From the NCBI GenBank assembly GCA_002435715.1, contig DISD01000046.1, forward strand, positions 43,333 through 107,332: 64,000 bases of DNA, read 5' to 3'. Positions 25,212 to 33,428 of this stretch are shown piece after piece. The notes below the pieces were generated by a model. It made no database searches and had not been told where the DNA came from. It was given only the letters and a program-made list of their open reading frames with translations. How positions within the stretch are numbered: the stretch's first letter is position 1; the number at the start of each line of letters is the position of its first letter. The position numbers and the translations under genes were made by a program. The stretch comes from Rhodospirillaceae bacterium UBA6219 (GTDB taxonomy: Bacteria > Pseudomonadota > Alphaproteobacteria > Rhodospirillales > Magnetospirillaceae).

Positions 25212-26175
25212 CCACCACCGGTTGGGTGGTCACCACGTCGCCATCGGCCTGGACCGGATCGCCGGGACGGCCCGACACCTCGATGGTTTGACCTTTTTTG
25301 TGACCGATCAGCTTGCAGCGGTTCAGCAAGCCCAAAGGCAAGGCGGCGGAATAGCCCGCCATGGCCCAGCGCCCCGGACGGCGGAAGATCGACACGTGGA
25401 ATTCCGGTTTCTGCAAATCCGCCTGCGGCGCCATGACATAACGGCCGCCATACAGACGACCGCGCGAAATCACCAAGGTGGCGGCCTCGACGGCATCGCC
25501 GTCGATGGAGACATTCAAAGGCGGACAGGGATAGCGCCACAATTGACGCACAGCCTCGACGGCGTAAACCAGCTTGCCGATGCGCCGCTTCATCTCGCGC
25601 CGCACCCCGCCGACCACATGGGCGTCGAAGCCGACGCTGGCCATCATCATGAAGCGGCGGTCATTGACCTGTCCCGGTACCACCGACAGGCGCCGCCCCG
25701 CCAGCAGCGTGTCGGCGATATGCTGTGGGTCGGTTCCCAAACCGATTTCATAAGCCAGCACATTGGCCGTTCCCAAAGGGATCAGCCCCAGCGGCGGCGT
25801 GCCCGGATGAAAGCCGTTGATGGCGTCATTGATGGTACCGTCGCCACCGGCGACCACCACCAAATCCACGTCGGCGGCATCGGCCCGGGCGGCGAAGCGG
25901 GCGGCGTCGCCGGCAGCCCGGATTTCCTTGATCTCATAGGAACACCCGGCCTGCCGCAGACGTGACAGCACCGCCTGGAAACGATCCATACGCCTTTCCG
26001 ACGCCCGACGGTTCAAGATGATCAGCAGATGACGGGGACGTTGCGTCGTCTTGTTGGAAACCTCGGTGACACCAGCCAAATCACTGCTCCGTCGAACAAG
26101 CCGTTCCGCCTGCCCAGAGATGTGCAAGACATCCCCTGAATATTCGCCCAAGACGATTATACATGTCTTGACCAC
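25165..26175 (-). CDS. YegS/DagK-type diacylglycerol (lipid) kinase
   Basis: 336 residues if translation starts at the GTG at 26175. A TTG at 26079 with GGAG 7 nt upstream gives a 304-residue protein closer to the family norm. VVVAGGDGTINDAING is the GGDGT nucleotide site, followed by PPLGLIPLGTANVLAYEIGLG and VSRGRLYGGRYVMAPQADL. The enzyme phosphorylates diacylglycerol or a similar lipid, returning diacylglycerol to phosphatidate. That links it to the galactolipid genes, which compete for diacylglycerol. Confidence 0.85.
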   Translation of the reverse strand: MVKTCIIVLGEYSGDVLHISGQAERLVRRSSDLAGVTEVSNKTTQRPRHLLIILNRRASERRMDRFQAVLSRLRQAGCSYEIKEIRAAGDAARFAARADAADVDLVVVAGGDGTINDAINGFHPGTPPLGLIPLGTANVLAYEIGLGTDPQHIADTLLAGRRLSVVPGQVNDRRFMMMASVGFDAHVVGGVRREMKRRIGKLVYAVEAVRQLWRYPCPPLNVSIDGDAVEAATLVISRGRLYGGRYVMAPQADLQKPEFHVSIFRRPGRWAMAGYSAALPLGLLNRCKLIGHKKGQTIEVSGRPGDPVQADGDVVTTQPVVVSLADHPIHIAAPPQ

Positions 26176-26306
26176 GGGCGAAATCCAGCAAAATCCCTAG
26201 ACCATCCATGGCCAGACGACAAAAGGATGATGGACGATAATCCCTGTGGCATTATCGGCGCTTCTGCCTGAACGGTGTCCTTCCCTTTGCGCACAAGGCG
26301 TCACAG

Positions 26307-26957
26307 ATGTTGTCCGAACTCGCCCTTTCGGCTTTGACTGATGTTGTCCTGGCCAGTGTTCAAGCCTTTGCCGCCGGCATGCTGTATGGCAAGGGTTTCA
26401 GCCCCGGCTCGGCGGCGCGGTGGTGGGGCCTGACCATGATGGTGATTGCAGCGACATTTCTGGTGGGCGCCATCGACCACGGTTTTTTCGAGCCGGCCGA
26501 GCACCCCTGGCACCAGAAGCTGATGTTCGTCAACCGCGCCCTGGTCGCCGTCGCCGCGTTCCTGATCGCCGCCACCGCCGCGCTGCAATTCCTGGGACCA
26601 CGGGGACGCAAGCTGGTGATCGCCCTCGCCGCCCCGCTGGCGGCGATCGTGGTGGTGCTGGTGTTCGTGTCGGACAATTTCTTCATCGTCATCGCCGGCT
26701 ACAGCGCCGCCATGGTGTTGATGCTGGTGTTGAACCTGATGCACTTGCGCGATGGCCTGGGGTCTTGGGCCATGGTCGCCGGCATCGCCGTCACCTTCGC
26801 CGCCTCGGCCCTGCCCTTCATCGGCGGGGCGGGTTTTGCCGGAATTGGTATCTATGCCGCCTATCACATCGCGATGATGCCGGCGGTGGTGGCATTTTAC
26901 GCGGCCGGCATGGCGCTTGACCGTCGCCCGGTCGCGTTTTTTTCACAAGGCGCATAA
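26307..26957 (+). CDS. multispanning membrane protein of unknown function
   Basis: 216 residues with about seven hydrophobic segments, for example WWGLTMMVIAATFLVGAI, ALVAVAAFLIAATAALQFL and LVIALAAPLAAIVVVLVFV. Several conserved-looking histidines lie at membrane edges (AIDHGFFEPAEHPWHQK, NLMHLRDG, AAYHIAMM), which could bind metal or haem. No family was recognised. The stop is immediately followed by the start of the cNMP-binding/CPBP gene, so the two are probably one operon. Confidence 0.65.
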   Translation: MLSELALSALTDVVLASVQAFAAGMLYGKGFSPGSAARWWGLTMMVIAATFLVGAIDHGFFEPAEHPWHQKLMFVNRALVAVAAFLIAATAALQFLGPRGRKLVIALAAPLAAIVVVLVFVSDNFFIVIAGYSAAMVLMLVLNLMHLRDGLGSWAMVAGIAVTFAASALPFIGGAGFAGIGIYAAYHIAMMPAVVAFYAAGMALDRRPVAFFSQGA

Positions 26958-28088
26958 ATGGTTCAGGGACATCCGATGACGGTGGAACAAACGCTTTTGC
27001 AATCGTTTCACCAGCACTTGCCGGGTTTGGCGCCTCAAACCATCGATGCCATGCGCCAGGTGATGCGGGTCTATACCGTTCCGGCGGAAACCATGCTGAC
27101 GACCCAAGGGGAAGCCACCAATTCCCTGTTTCTGGTCGAAAGCGGGCAAGTGGCGGTGTTTTACGAAGGCAACAACGGCGAACGCAGCGACGAGCGGCTT
27201 TTGGCCGATCTGACCGGTTCGGTGATCTTGGGCGAGATGGCGCTGCTGGACGGGAAACCGCGCTCGGCTTCGGTCCGCACGTTGACCGAATGCCGGCTGA
27301 TGGAATTGCGGCCGTCGGAAATTCAAGCCCTGCCCGGCGGCGACCACGTGCTGGCCGATCTGCGCAGCAACCTGGCCATGGCGGTGACCAACCGCATGCG
27401 CGAACAAACCAGCAAATACGTGGCATCCATGGAACGCGAGATGAAGGCGATCAAGGAACGCCAGCATTTCGGCCAGTTCTTCATCTACACCCTGGGGCTG
27501 ATGACCATCGGCATGCTGGTCAACGACATCCTGGCCAAGCAGGTTTTAAAGCTGAACATCTTCACCCCCACCTTCGCCTGGGTGTATCTGCTGATCATAA
27601 TGGTGCCGACCTCGTTCGTGATCTGGCGCATGAAGATCCCGCTTTCGGATCTGGGGGTCACCTTGGTCGGGATCAAGAAATCCCTGCGCGAAGGTGCGGC
27701 GTTGTCGGCGGCGTTGATGGTCCTGGCCTTCTCGGCCGCCTGGATTTTGGGATTGCTGGGGATCAAGACGGGCACCCCCGTCCCCGCCGATTGGGCGGGA
27801 ACGTCGGGTTATTTCTTCCACTCGGTGCTGCAGGAACTGATCGCGCGCGGCTTGATGCAGTCGTCGTTTCAACGCTTTCTCGGCGACGACAAGGGCCTGC
27901 GCTCGGTGGTTCTGGCCTCGGTGCTGTTCGGGATTTTCCACATCCATTTCGGCCTTCTGGCCGTCGTCACCACCATCGTCTCGGGCCTGATGTTCGGCTT
28001 GCTCTATCTGCGCCACCGCAATTTGGCCGGGGTGACCTTGGTGCACTTCTTCGCCGGCGCCGCCGCCTTTTGGAGCGGGTTGATTTAG
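26958..28088 (+). CDS. cyclic-nucleotide-binding domain fused to CPBP intramembrane protease domain
   Basis: 376 residues. Residues about 15-150 form a cNMP-binding/Crp-like beta-roll (LFLVESGQVAVFYEG, GSVILGEMALLDGKPRSASVRTLTECRLMEL). The rest is a membrane domain with CPBP/CAAX-protease motifs: QELIARGLMQ (EExxxR with Q in place of the first E), SVLFGIFHIHFG and GVTLVHFFAG. CPBP members cleave inside the membrane or act as bacteriocin-immunity proteins. The fusion suggests a membrane protease gated by a cytoplasmic ligand. An ATG at 26976 with GGGA upstream is an alternative start. Confidence 0.75.
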   Translation: MVQGHPMTVEQTLLQSFHQHLPGLAPQTIDAMRQVMRVYTVPAETMLTTQGEATNSLFLVESGQVAVFYEGNNGERSDERLLADLTGSVILGEMALLDGKPRSASVRTLTECRLMELRPSEIQALPGGDHVLADLRSNLAMAVTNRMREQTSKYVASMEREMKAIKERQHFGQFFIYTLGLMTIGMLVNDILAKQVLKLNIFTPTFAWVYLLIIMVPTSFVIWRMKIPLSDLGVTLVGIKKSLREGAALSAALMVLAFSAAWILGLLGIKTGTPVPADWAGTSGYFFHSVLQELIARGLMQSSFQRFLGDDKGLRSVVLASVLFGIFHIHFGLLAVVTTIVSGLMFGLLYLRHRNLAGVTLVHFFAGAAAFWSGLI

Positions 28089-29248
28089 CCCCCCGTGGCA
28101 AGGATCGTGTCGACGATGGCGGCGATCTCGGCCGAGGCGGTGTTGGCAACCGCCTGGGGTGCCGCACCGCCTGATCGCAGATGGCCGATCAATCCGGCCA
28201 CACCGCGCCGGAAATCCCCCTTGCCGCCAAAAGCGGTGCCGGAACCGGTGGTTTTCAGCCATTTCAGCACCGGCGCTTCCTGGGGCAGCGCCATGCTTTT
28301 GTCCAACAACAAGAACAATCCGTAACTGACCGCTTCGCTGACGCTGCCCGGACCGGGCTTGCCGACGAAGATGTCGGACGCGCCGAAATACAGCGGCACC
28401 TGATCGGTGAATCCCATGATCCGGGTGGGAAACGGCCAGTTCATGGCCTGCATTTCGGCGGCCAAACCCTGGTTGCGCCCGCACAGGAACAGGAATTGGC
28501 CATCGGGCGGATCCTGCCGCAAGCTGTCGGCCAATTCCAGCATGCGACGGCTGCCCTGGGCGCCGTACATCATGCAGATGACCGGGCGCTCGGGATCCAG
28601 TCCCAAGGCGGATTTGGCCGCCTTCTTGTCCGGGGGCGGTCCACCCTGAAATGACGGCTTCAGCAACAGCCCTTGCGTCCGCATCACCCGCCCCGCCAAA
28701 TTCCGATAGGCTTCGGCGCGGCGGGCGGCGGCTTCGGTCCCGCAGATCGCCGTGTAATCCCGCCCCTTGGGGAACCAGATATGGCGACCGTATTCGGTCC
28801 AATCGGTGATCAGCACTGCGCCTTTGGTCTTGGCCCGCTGGGGCGCCTGATCGCGGTAATCCTGCAGGGCGTCGAAAATGATGCGGTTCAACATGGGCAA
28901 CACGCTGATCACCATGTCGGGTTTTTGCTGCTCGAAATATTCGGCCAAAATCCGCCGCCCCCGACCATAGGCCAGCCGGAAGTTCAGCAAGATTCCGGCG
29001 TAATAGGTCAGACAATAAAGACCGGTCTTGCCCTCGCCGATGACCGACTGGTTGTAGATGTCCTCGGAGGCGCGGCCGGTCAGGCGCGCCCACATGTCCA
29101 AATGCGGCATCAAATCCACATAGGGGTTGACCAGGCTCACCCGATAGCGGCCCGTCGCTTCCAGGATTTGCTTCAGCGCGTTGGCCGCCGCCACATGACC
29201 GCCACCGGCAACCGTGTAGAAGACGACGACATGGGCCGGCTGCGTCAT
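28085..29248 (-). CDS. MGD-type monogalactosyldiacylglycerol synthase-like glycosyltransferase (GT28)
   Basis: 387 residues. The N-terminal MGDG-synthase motif is VFYTVAGGGHVAAANAL. VLITDWTEYGRHIWFPKG, a RTQGLLLKPSF turn, FLFLCGRNQGLAAEMQAMNW, IMGFTDQVPLYFGASDIFVGKPGPGSVSEAVSYGL and an acidic nucleotide-sugar site follow the plant MGD1/MurG fold. It would transfer galactose (or glucose) from a UDP sugar to diacylglycerol at the inner membrane. A DGD1-like enzyme, GalE and lipid-tailoring enzymes lie within 5 kb. Confidence 0.78.
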   Translation of the reverse strand: MTQPAHVVVFYTVAGGGHVAAANALKQILEATGRYRVSLVNPYVDLMPHLDMWARLTGRASEDIYNQSVIGEGKTGLYCLTYYAGILLNFRLAYGRGRRILAEYFEQQKPDMVISVLPMLNRIIFDALQDYRDQAPQRAKTKGAVLITDWTEYGRHIWFPKGRDYTAICGTEAAARRAEAYRNLAGRVMRTQGLLLKPSFQGGPPPDKKAAKSALGLDPERPVICMMYGAQGSRRMLELADSLRQDPPDGQFLFLCGRNQGLAAEMQAMNWPFPTRIMGFTDQVPLYFGASDIFVGKPGPGSVSEAVSYGLFLLLDKSMALPQEAPVLKWLKTTGSGTAFGGKGDFRRGVAGLIGHLRSGGAAPQAVANTASAEIAAIVDTILATGG

Positions 29249-29367
29249 ATTCTTTTCCTTTCATACCCGGGAAGCAAAGGCTACACTTCCCTCATATCCG
29301 TGAGAGATCGGCGGCAAAAACATAAACAACAATATCCGCGACTCTTTCGGCGTCCCATGGACAAAAT

Positions 29368-30123
29368 ATGAAAACGCAATCCTTTAGAACATTCTGCGCC
29401 ACTATAGCATTTTACCCACAATGGGCGCTGATTACTGCTTTGGCGGCGACAAAATCGATTTTTGTCAGACTGACCCATCAGGACTTGGTCAAAGGAAGCC
29501 ACCGCATCGTACGGGCGTTAAAGCGCTGTGGCGTTCGCTTTGACATCACCGGGGCCGAAAGCTTGGCCACGGCGCACGGGCCTTATGTCTTCGTCTGCAA
29601 CCACATGAGCGCCATGGAAACCCAGGTTCTGCCCGCCATCGTCGACCGCGTCGGTCCGACGACCTTCGTGGTCAAACCCAGCCTGATGCGTTACCCGGTC
29701 TTCCGCCGCGTCCTGGCGTCGTTCGATCCCATCATCGTCAGCCGAACCGACCCCCGCGCCGATCTGCGCCATGTCCTGGACATGGGGAAACGCAAGCTGG
29801 AGGCCGGCATCTCGGTGATCATCTTTCCCCAGGCCCACCGATCCGAAGATTTCGACCCGGCTTCGTTCGGGTCCATGGGCTGGCGACTGGCCAAAGCCGC
29901 CAAGGTGCCGATGGTTCCCGTCGCCCTGTCCACCACCGCCTGGGGCAAGGGATCTGTGCTGGACGACGCCGGCCCCATCGACCCGGCCAAGCCGGCACGG
30001 TTCGCCATCGGCGCCCCGCTTGAAATCGGCGCCGACCCGGCGGCGGCGCATCGCCGCACCACCGATTTCATCGCCGGACGCTTGGCCGAATGGTCGGCGG
30101 CCGGAGCCGATCAAGGGCAATAA
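29368..30123 (+). CDS. PlsC-like 1-acyl-glycerol-3-phosphate acyltransferase
   Basis: 251 residues with an N-terminal hydrophobic anchor. The acyltransferase site reads VCNHMSAMETQV, an HX4E rather than HX4D motif. The usual FPEGTRS motif reads FPQAHRS. The VPVALSTTAWGKG block IV follows. The changes in the two most conserved motifs suggest an unusual acceptor or a shifted catalytic dyad rather than ordinary phosphatidate synthesis. Its end overlaps the convergent cyclopropane synthase gene. Confidence 0.75.
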   Translation: MKTQSFRTFCATIAFYPQWALITALAATKSIFVRLTHQDLVKGSHRIVRALKRCGVRFDITGAESLATAHGPYVFVCNHMSAMETQVLPAIVDRVGPTTFVVKPSLMRYPVFRRVLASFDPIIVSRTDPRADLRHVLDMGKRKLEAGISVIIFPQAHRSEDFDPASFGSMGWRLAKAAKVPMVPVALSTTAWGKGSVLDDAGPIDPAKPARFAIGAPLEIGADPAAAHRRTTDFIAGRLAEWSAAGADQGQ

Positions 30124-31298
30124 AGGTCGCTGCGGGTCAACGGGACCTCGTCGCTCAGACCATTGGTGAACAACACCTGGAACAGCCGGTTGTCGCCATA
30201 GCGGAACGACGACATGCTGACTTCCATGTACAGGCGGTAGCTGCGCAGGAAGGTTTCGTCATAGTTCTGACGCACCCAATCCTCGTTGGCTTTCAGGTTC
30301 TGCAGCCAGTGGACCAGCGTCAGCTCGTAATGCAGACGCAGGCTTTCCACATCGACCACGTTCATGCCGATCTTGCTGATGCTGTCGACCATCAAGGACA
30401 AGGTCGGCACCTGGGCGCCGGGGAAAATGTACTTGTCGGTCCACGGATCGGCCTTGTGCAGGACGTCGTTGCCGATGGTGTGGACCAAGGCGACACCGGC
30501 CGGCTTCAGGATCGACTTGATCTTGGCGAAACACCCGGGCACGAAGCGGATACCCACATGTTCCATCATGCCGATGGACGCCACCTTGTCGTAGGTGCCC
30601 TGGATTTCCCGGTAATCCTTCAATTCCACCCGGATCCGGTCTTGCAGCCCCAATTGGGCGATCTTCGCCGTGCCGTATTCGTATTGCTCTTTCGACAGGG
30701 TCACGCCGACGCCGGTGATCCCGTAATTTTGTGCCGCATGGATCAACAAGCCGGCCCAACCGCAGCCCAAATCCGCCAAATGTTCGCCCGGCTTCAGCCG
30801 CAACTTGCGGCAGACAAGATCGAACTTGGCGGTTTGCGCCTGCTCCAACGTATCATCCGGCGAAGCGTAATAGGCGCAGGTATAGGCCATGGTCGGCCCC
30901 AACAGGCGCGAATAGAAATCGTTGCCCACGTCATAATGGTGGCTGATGTTCTTACGCGATCCGGACAGGGTGTTCTGCTTCAGGAAATACAGCACCAAGA
31001 TCCTGATCTTCAGCCCCAGCGACATGGAATATTGGGTGTATCCGACAGCGAAACCCATGCGGAACAGCAATTGCAGGTCGCCGTCAACCTCGATGTCGCC
31101 GAACATGTAGCCTTCGCCAAAGCCCATGAAGCCGTCGGCCAATACCGCCGAGGCGGCATCCTTGGTCTTGAACCACACGGTGAAAGCCGGCACGTCGCCC
31201 AGGGCGAAGACTTCGTCGTCCCAAAAGCGCACGGCCAAGGAACTGCCCGGAACAGTGTTCTGCATCGCCCGCGCGATGTCTTTGATGGCTGTTTTCAC
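30111..31298 (-). CDS. cfa: cyclopropane-fatty-acyl-phospholipid synthase
   Basis: 395 residues. The N-terminal domain (SLAVRFWDDEVFALG, DGFMGFGEGYMFGDIEVDGDL) is followed by SHHYDVGNDFY at 119-129, the SAM motif LADLGCGWAG at 174-183, and MMEHVGIRFVP. DKYIFPGAQVP completes the family pattern. It methylenates cis double bonds of membrane acyl chains using S-adenosylmethionine. It lies downstream of galE and the desaturase on the same strand with short gaps, so product (desaturase) and user (CFA synthase) are co-expressed. Confidence 0.92.
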   Translation of the reverse strand: MKTAIKDIARAMQNTVPGSSLAVRFWDDEVFALGDVPAFTVWFKTKDAASAVLADGFMGFGEGYMFGDIEVDGDLQLLFRMGFAVGYTQYSMSLGLKIRILVLYFLKQNTLSGSRKNISHHYDVGNDFYSRLLGPTMAYTCAYYASPDDTLEQAQTAKFDLVCRKLRLKPGEHLADLGCGWAGLLIHAAQNYGITGVGVTLSKEQYEYGTAKIAQLGLQDRIRVELKDYREIQGTYDKVASIGMMEHVGIRFVPGCFAKIKSILKPAGVALVHTIGNDVLHKADPWTDKYIFPGAQVPTLSLMVDSISKIGMNVVDVESLRLHYELTLVHWLQNLKANEDWVRQNYDETFLRSYRLYMEVSMSSFRYGDNRLFQVLFTNGLSDEVPLTRSDLYCP

Positions 31299-31313
31299 GG
31301 TGTTTCTAAGCTC

Positions 31314-32258
31314 CTACGAATGTTGAGACGAGCTGGGCCACGGATATTTGGGGCCGCGTATGACGGTCCAATACGAGACCACGCTGTTGTTGAATTCCGG
31401 GATGGTCGCCTTCAAATGCGCATGCACTGCCGGCAGGTGGTGATAGGGCACCCCCGGATACATGTGATGGGCGGTGTGATAGCGAAAGCCGATGGGCTGG
31501 ATCAGCACGGCCAAGGGCGTTTCGACGCTGAAACTGTCCAGCATCTGGTCGCGGCTGGTCGAGGTTTCGTCATAGCGTTCCAATTCGTGTTCCAGCGGAA
31601 TGCGCAACACGGTCAACAGCCAACCGGCGACCAGGACACCGTAATAGAACGGCACCGCGTCAGGCAGAGCCATGGCGAAGACGATGAAAGCCGCCAGGTA
31701 ATAGCGCGACAGCCAGGTCACTTCCGCCTTCTTGTCGTCGGTCAACGGCGTCGAGACGGAAAAATTGAAATGGCGTCGGGTGAAACGGTCCAAGGCCTCT
31801 TCCAGGGCCAGACCGCCGATACTGGCGACGATGATTTGCAGAAAAATATAGATGGGCGTCAGGAACGGCAGCACCACCAGCACGAAGAACGCCAATTTCG
31901 CGTTGCTGCGGATCAGCAGATATTGCGGGTCGTCCTTGGTGCGGAAAGTGCCGGTGGCGTGGTGGGCCTGATGCGGGCCGAAAAAACGTGCCGACGGCAG
32001 CATGATCACCGCGCCGGTGGTCACTTGCCAGACCCAGTAAAACAGCCGCATGCGTTTGTGATTGGGACGGTGGACGATTTCGTGGGCGAAGATTCCGGCC
32101 CGATAGAGGAACGCCGAAGCCAGGGCGAAAGGAATGATCACCCAAGGCCAATCCGCCTGCACGCCCCAGACGAAGGCGGCGACGAAGACCGCCATGGAAA
32201 CCAAATGATCACGGAAATAAACGACCGGATCGGGTTCGAAGAATTTCGCGTCGATCAT
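31314..32258 (-). CDS. membrane fatty acid desaturase
   Basis: 314 residues from the ATG at 32258. The three di-iron histidine boxes are HEIVH (59-63), HQAHH (96-100) and HTAHH (261-265), with four hydrophobic segments between them. Acyl-lipid desaturases of this type insert double bonds in membrane lipids using molecular oxygen and reduced carrier. It sits between galE and cfa in one leftward operon and would supply the unsaturated chains that CFA synthase acts on. Confidence 0.85.
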   Translation of the reverse strand: MIDAKFFEPDPVVYFRDHLVSMAVFVAAFVWGVQADWPWVIIPFALASAFLYRAGIFAHEIVHRPNHKRMRLFYWVWQVTTGAVIMLPSARFFGPHQAHHATGTFRTKDDPQYLLIRSNAKLAFFVLVVLPFLTPIYIFLQIIVASIGGLALEEALDRFTRRHFNFSVSTPLTDDKKAEVTWLSRYYLAAFIVFAMALPDAVPFYYGVLVAGWLLTVLRIPLEHELERYDETSTSRDQMLDSFSVETPLAVLIQPIGFRYHTAHHMYPGVPYHHLPAVHAHLKATIPEFNNSVVSYWTVIRGPKYPWPSSSQHS

Positions 32259-32272
32259 GGTGGGCGCCCCCG

Positions 32273-33280
32273 TCAACCGGTAAAAGCCGAATGGGTGAAA
32301 AACGCGCTGGTGTGCCACGACCAGGCGTCGCCGATGATCGAGGCGAGGTCGCTGCGGCGGGGCGCCCATGACAAGGCGGCCATGGCCTGCGACGGGTCGC
32401 CCACCAAGGCCGGCGGATCGCCGATGCGGGGGTCGGCCCAATGGGTGGGCACGGCCAGACCCGCCACGTCCCCAAGACATTTCAACACGTCCAACACCGA
32501 CGCGCCGGCCCCGCTTCCCAGGTTGAACGTCGCCGACGGGCCGCCGTCCAGCAAACGTTTCAGCGCCAGCACATGGGCCTCTGCCAAATCCAAGACATGG
32601 ATGAAATCGCGGATACAGGACCCGTCGGGGGTGGGATGGTCGTGCCCGAACACCGCGAAACTGGGGCGTCGCCCCAAGGCGGCTTCGATGGCCAGGGGGA
32701 TCAGATGCGTTTCATGGCGATGCGCTTCGCCGATTTCACCGTCCGGGTCGGCGCCGGAGGCGTTGAAATAACGAAGGTTGGTCCATTTCATGCCGGTCGC
32801 CACCCCCATGTCGGCGATCATCCTTTCGGCCATCAATTTCGACCGGCCATAGGGATTGATCGGCTCGCAGGAATGGGATTCCGGCGCCGGAACCGTTTCC
32901 AAGATTCCATAAGCGGCCGCCGTGCTGGAAAAGATCAGGGCTTCGATTCCGGCGCGCGTCGCCGCATCCAGCAAGGTCAGGGTGCCGTGGACGTTGACGT
33001 CATAAAAATCGAAAGGCGCCTGAACCGATTCCCCCACCTCGATGCGGCCGGCAAAATGCATGATGCCCTGGGGGCGATGCCGTGCCAGCACCGCATCCAG
33101 ACGGTCTTTGTCGCGGATGTCGCCGATTTCCAAAGGCCCCCAGCGCACCGACCACGAGCGGCTGTTGGACAGGTTGTCGTAAACCACCGGAACCCAACCG
33201 TCCTGGGCCAGCGCCTTACAAACATGGCTGCCGATATAGCCGGCTCCGCCGACAACCAAGACCTTGCGCTCCACAGCCAT
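32273..33280 (-). CDS. galE: UDP-glucose 4-epimerase
   Basis: 335 residues. The NAD motif GGAGYIG is at 11-17 and the catalytic YGRSK at 144-148, with an upstream SSTAAAYG. LRYFNASGADPDGEIGE and FGHDHPTPDGSCIRDFIHVLDLAEAH are GalE hallmarks. It interconverts UDP-glucose and UDP-galactose. As the first gene of the operon with the desaturase and cfa, and between MGD- and DGD1-like genes, it most likely supplies UDP-galactose for galactolipids. Confidence 0.9.
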   Translation of the reverse strand: MAVERKVLVVGGAGYIGSHVCKALAQDGWVPVVYDNLSNSRSWSVRWGPLEIGDIRDKDRLDAVLARHRPQGIMHFAGRIEVGESVQAPFDFYDVNVHGTLTLLDAATRAGIEALIFSSTAAAYGILETVPAPESHSCEPINPYGRSKLMAERMIADMGVATGMKWTNLRYFNASGADPDGEIGEAHRHETHLIPLAIEAALGRRPSFAVFGHDHPTPDGSCIRDFIHVLDLAEAHVLALKRLLDGGPSATFNLGSGAGASVLDVLKCLGDVAGLAVPTHWADPRIGDPPALVGDPSQAMAALSWAPRRSDLASIIGDAWSWHTSAFFTHSAFTG

Positions 33281-33428
33281 ACGGTAAACACCCTAGTCAG
33301 CTGACAATATTCATGTCTATTTAAACAGTTCCAGGGAAACATAGAGTGACGCCAATGTCCACCCCGCCTAAAAGATCATTGCTTCGGAATTAAGCTCGGC
33401 CACTCAAACACGTCAGAGGTTTGCATTT

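Noticed and set aside
30090..32771. An 893-codon rightward frame across cfa, desaturase and galE
   Set aside because: It is antisense to three well-recognised genes and its product has no domain pattern.
33296..33305. Palindrome GTCAGCTGAC between galE and the DGD1-like gene
   Set aside because: It is too short and unrepeated for a site call. It is mentioned in the gene entry only.
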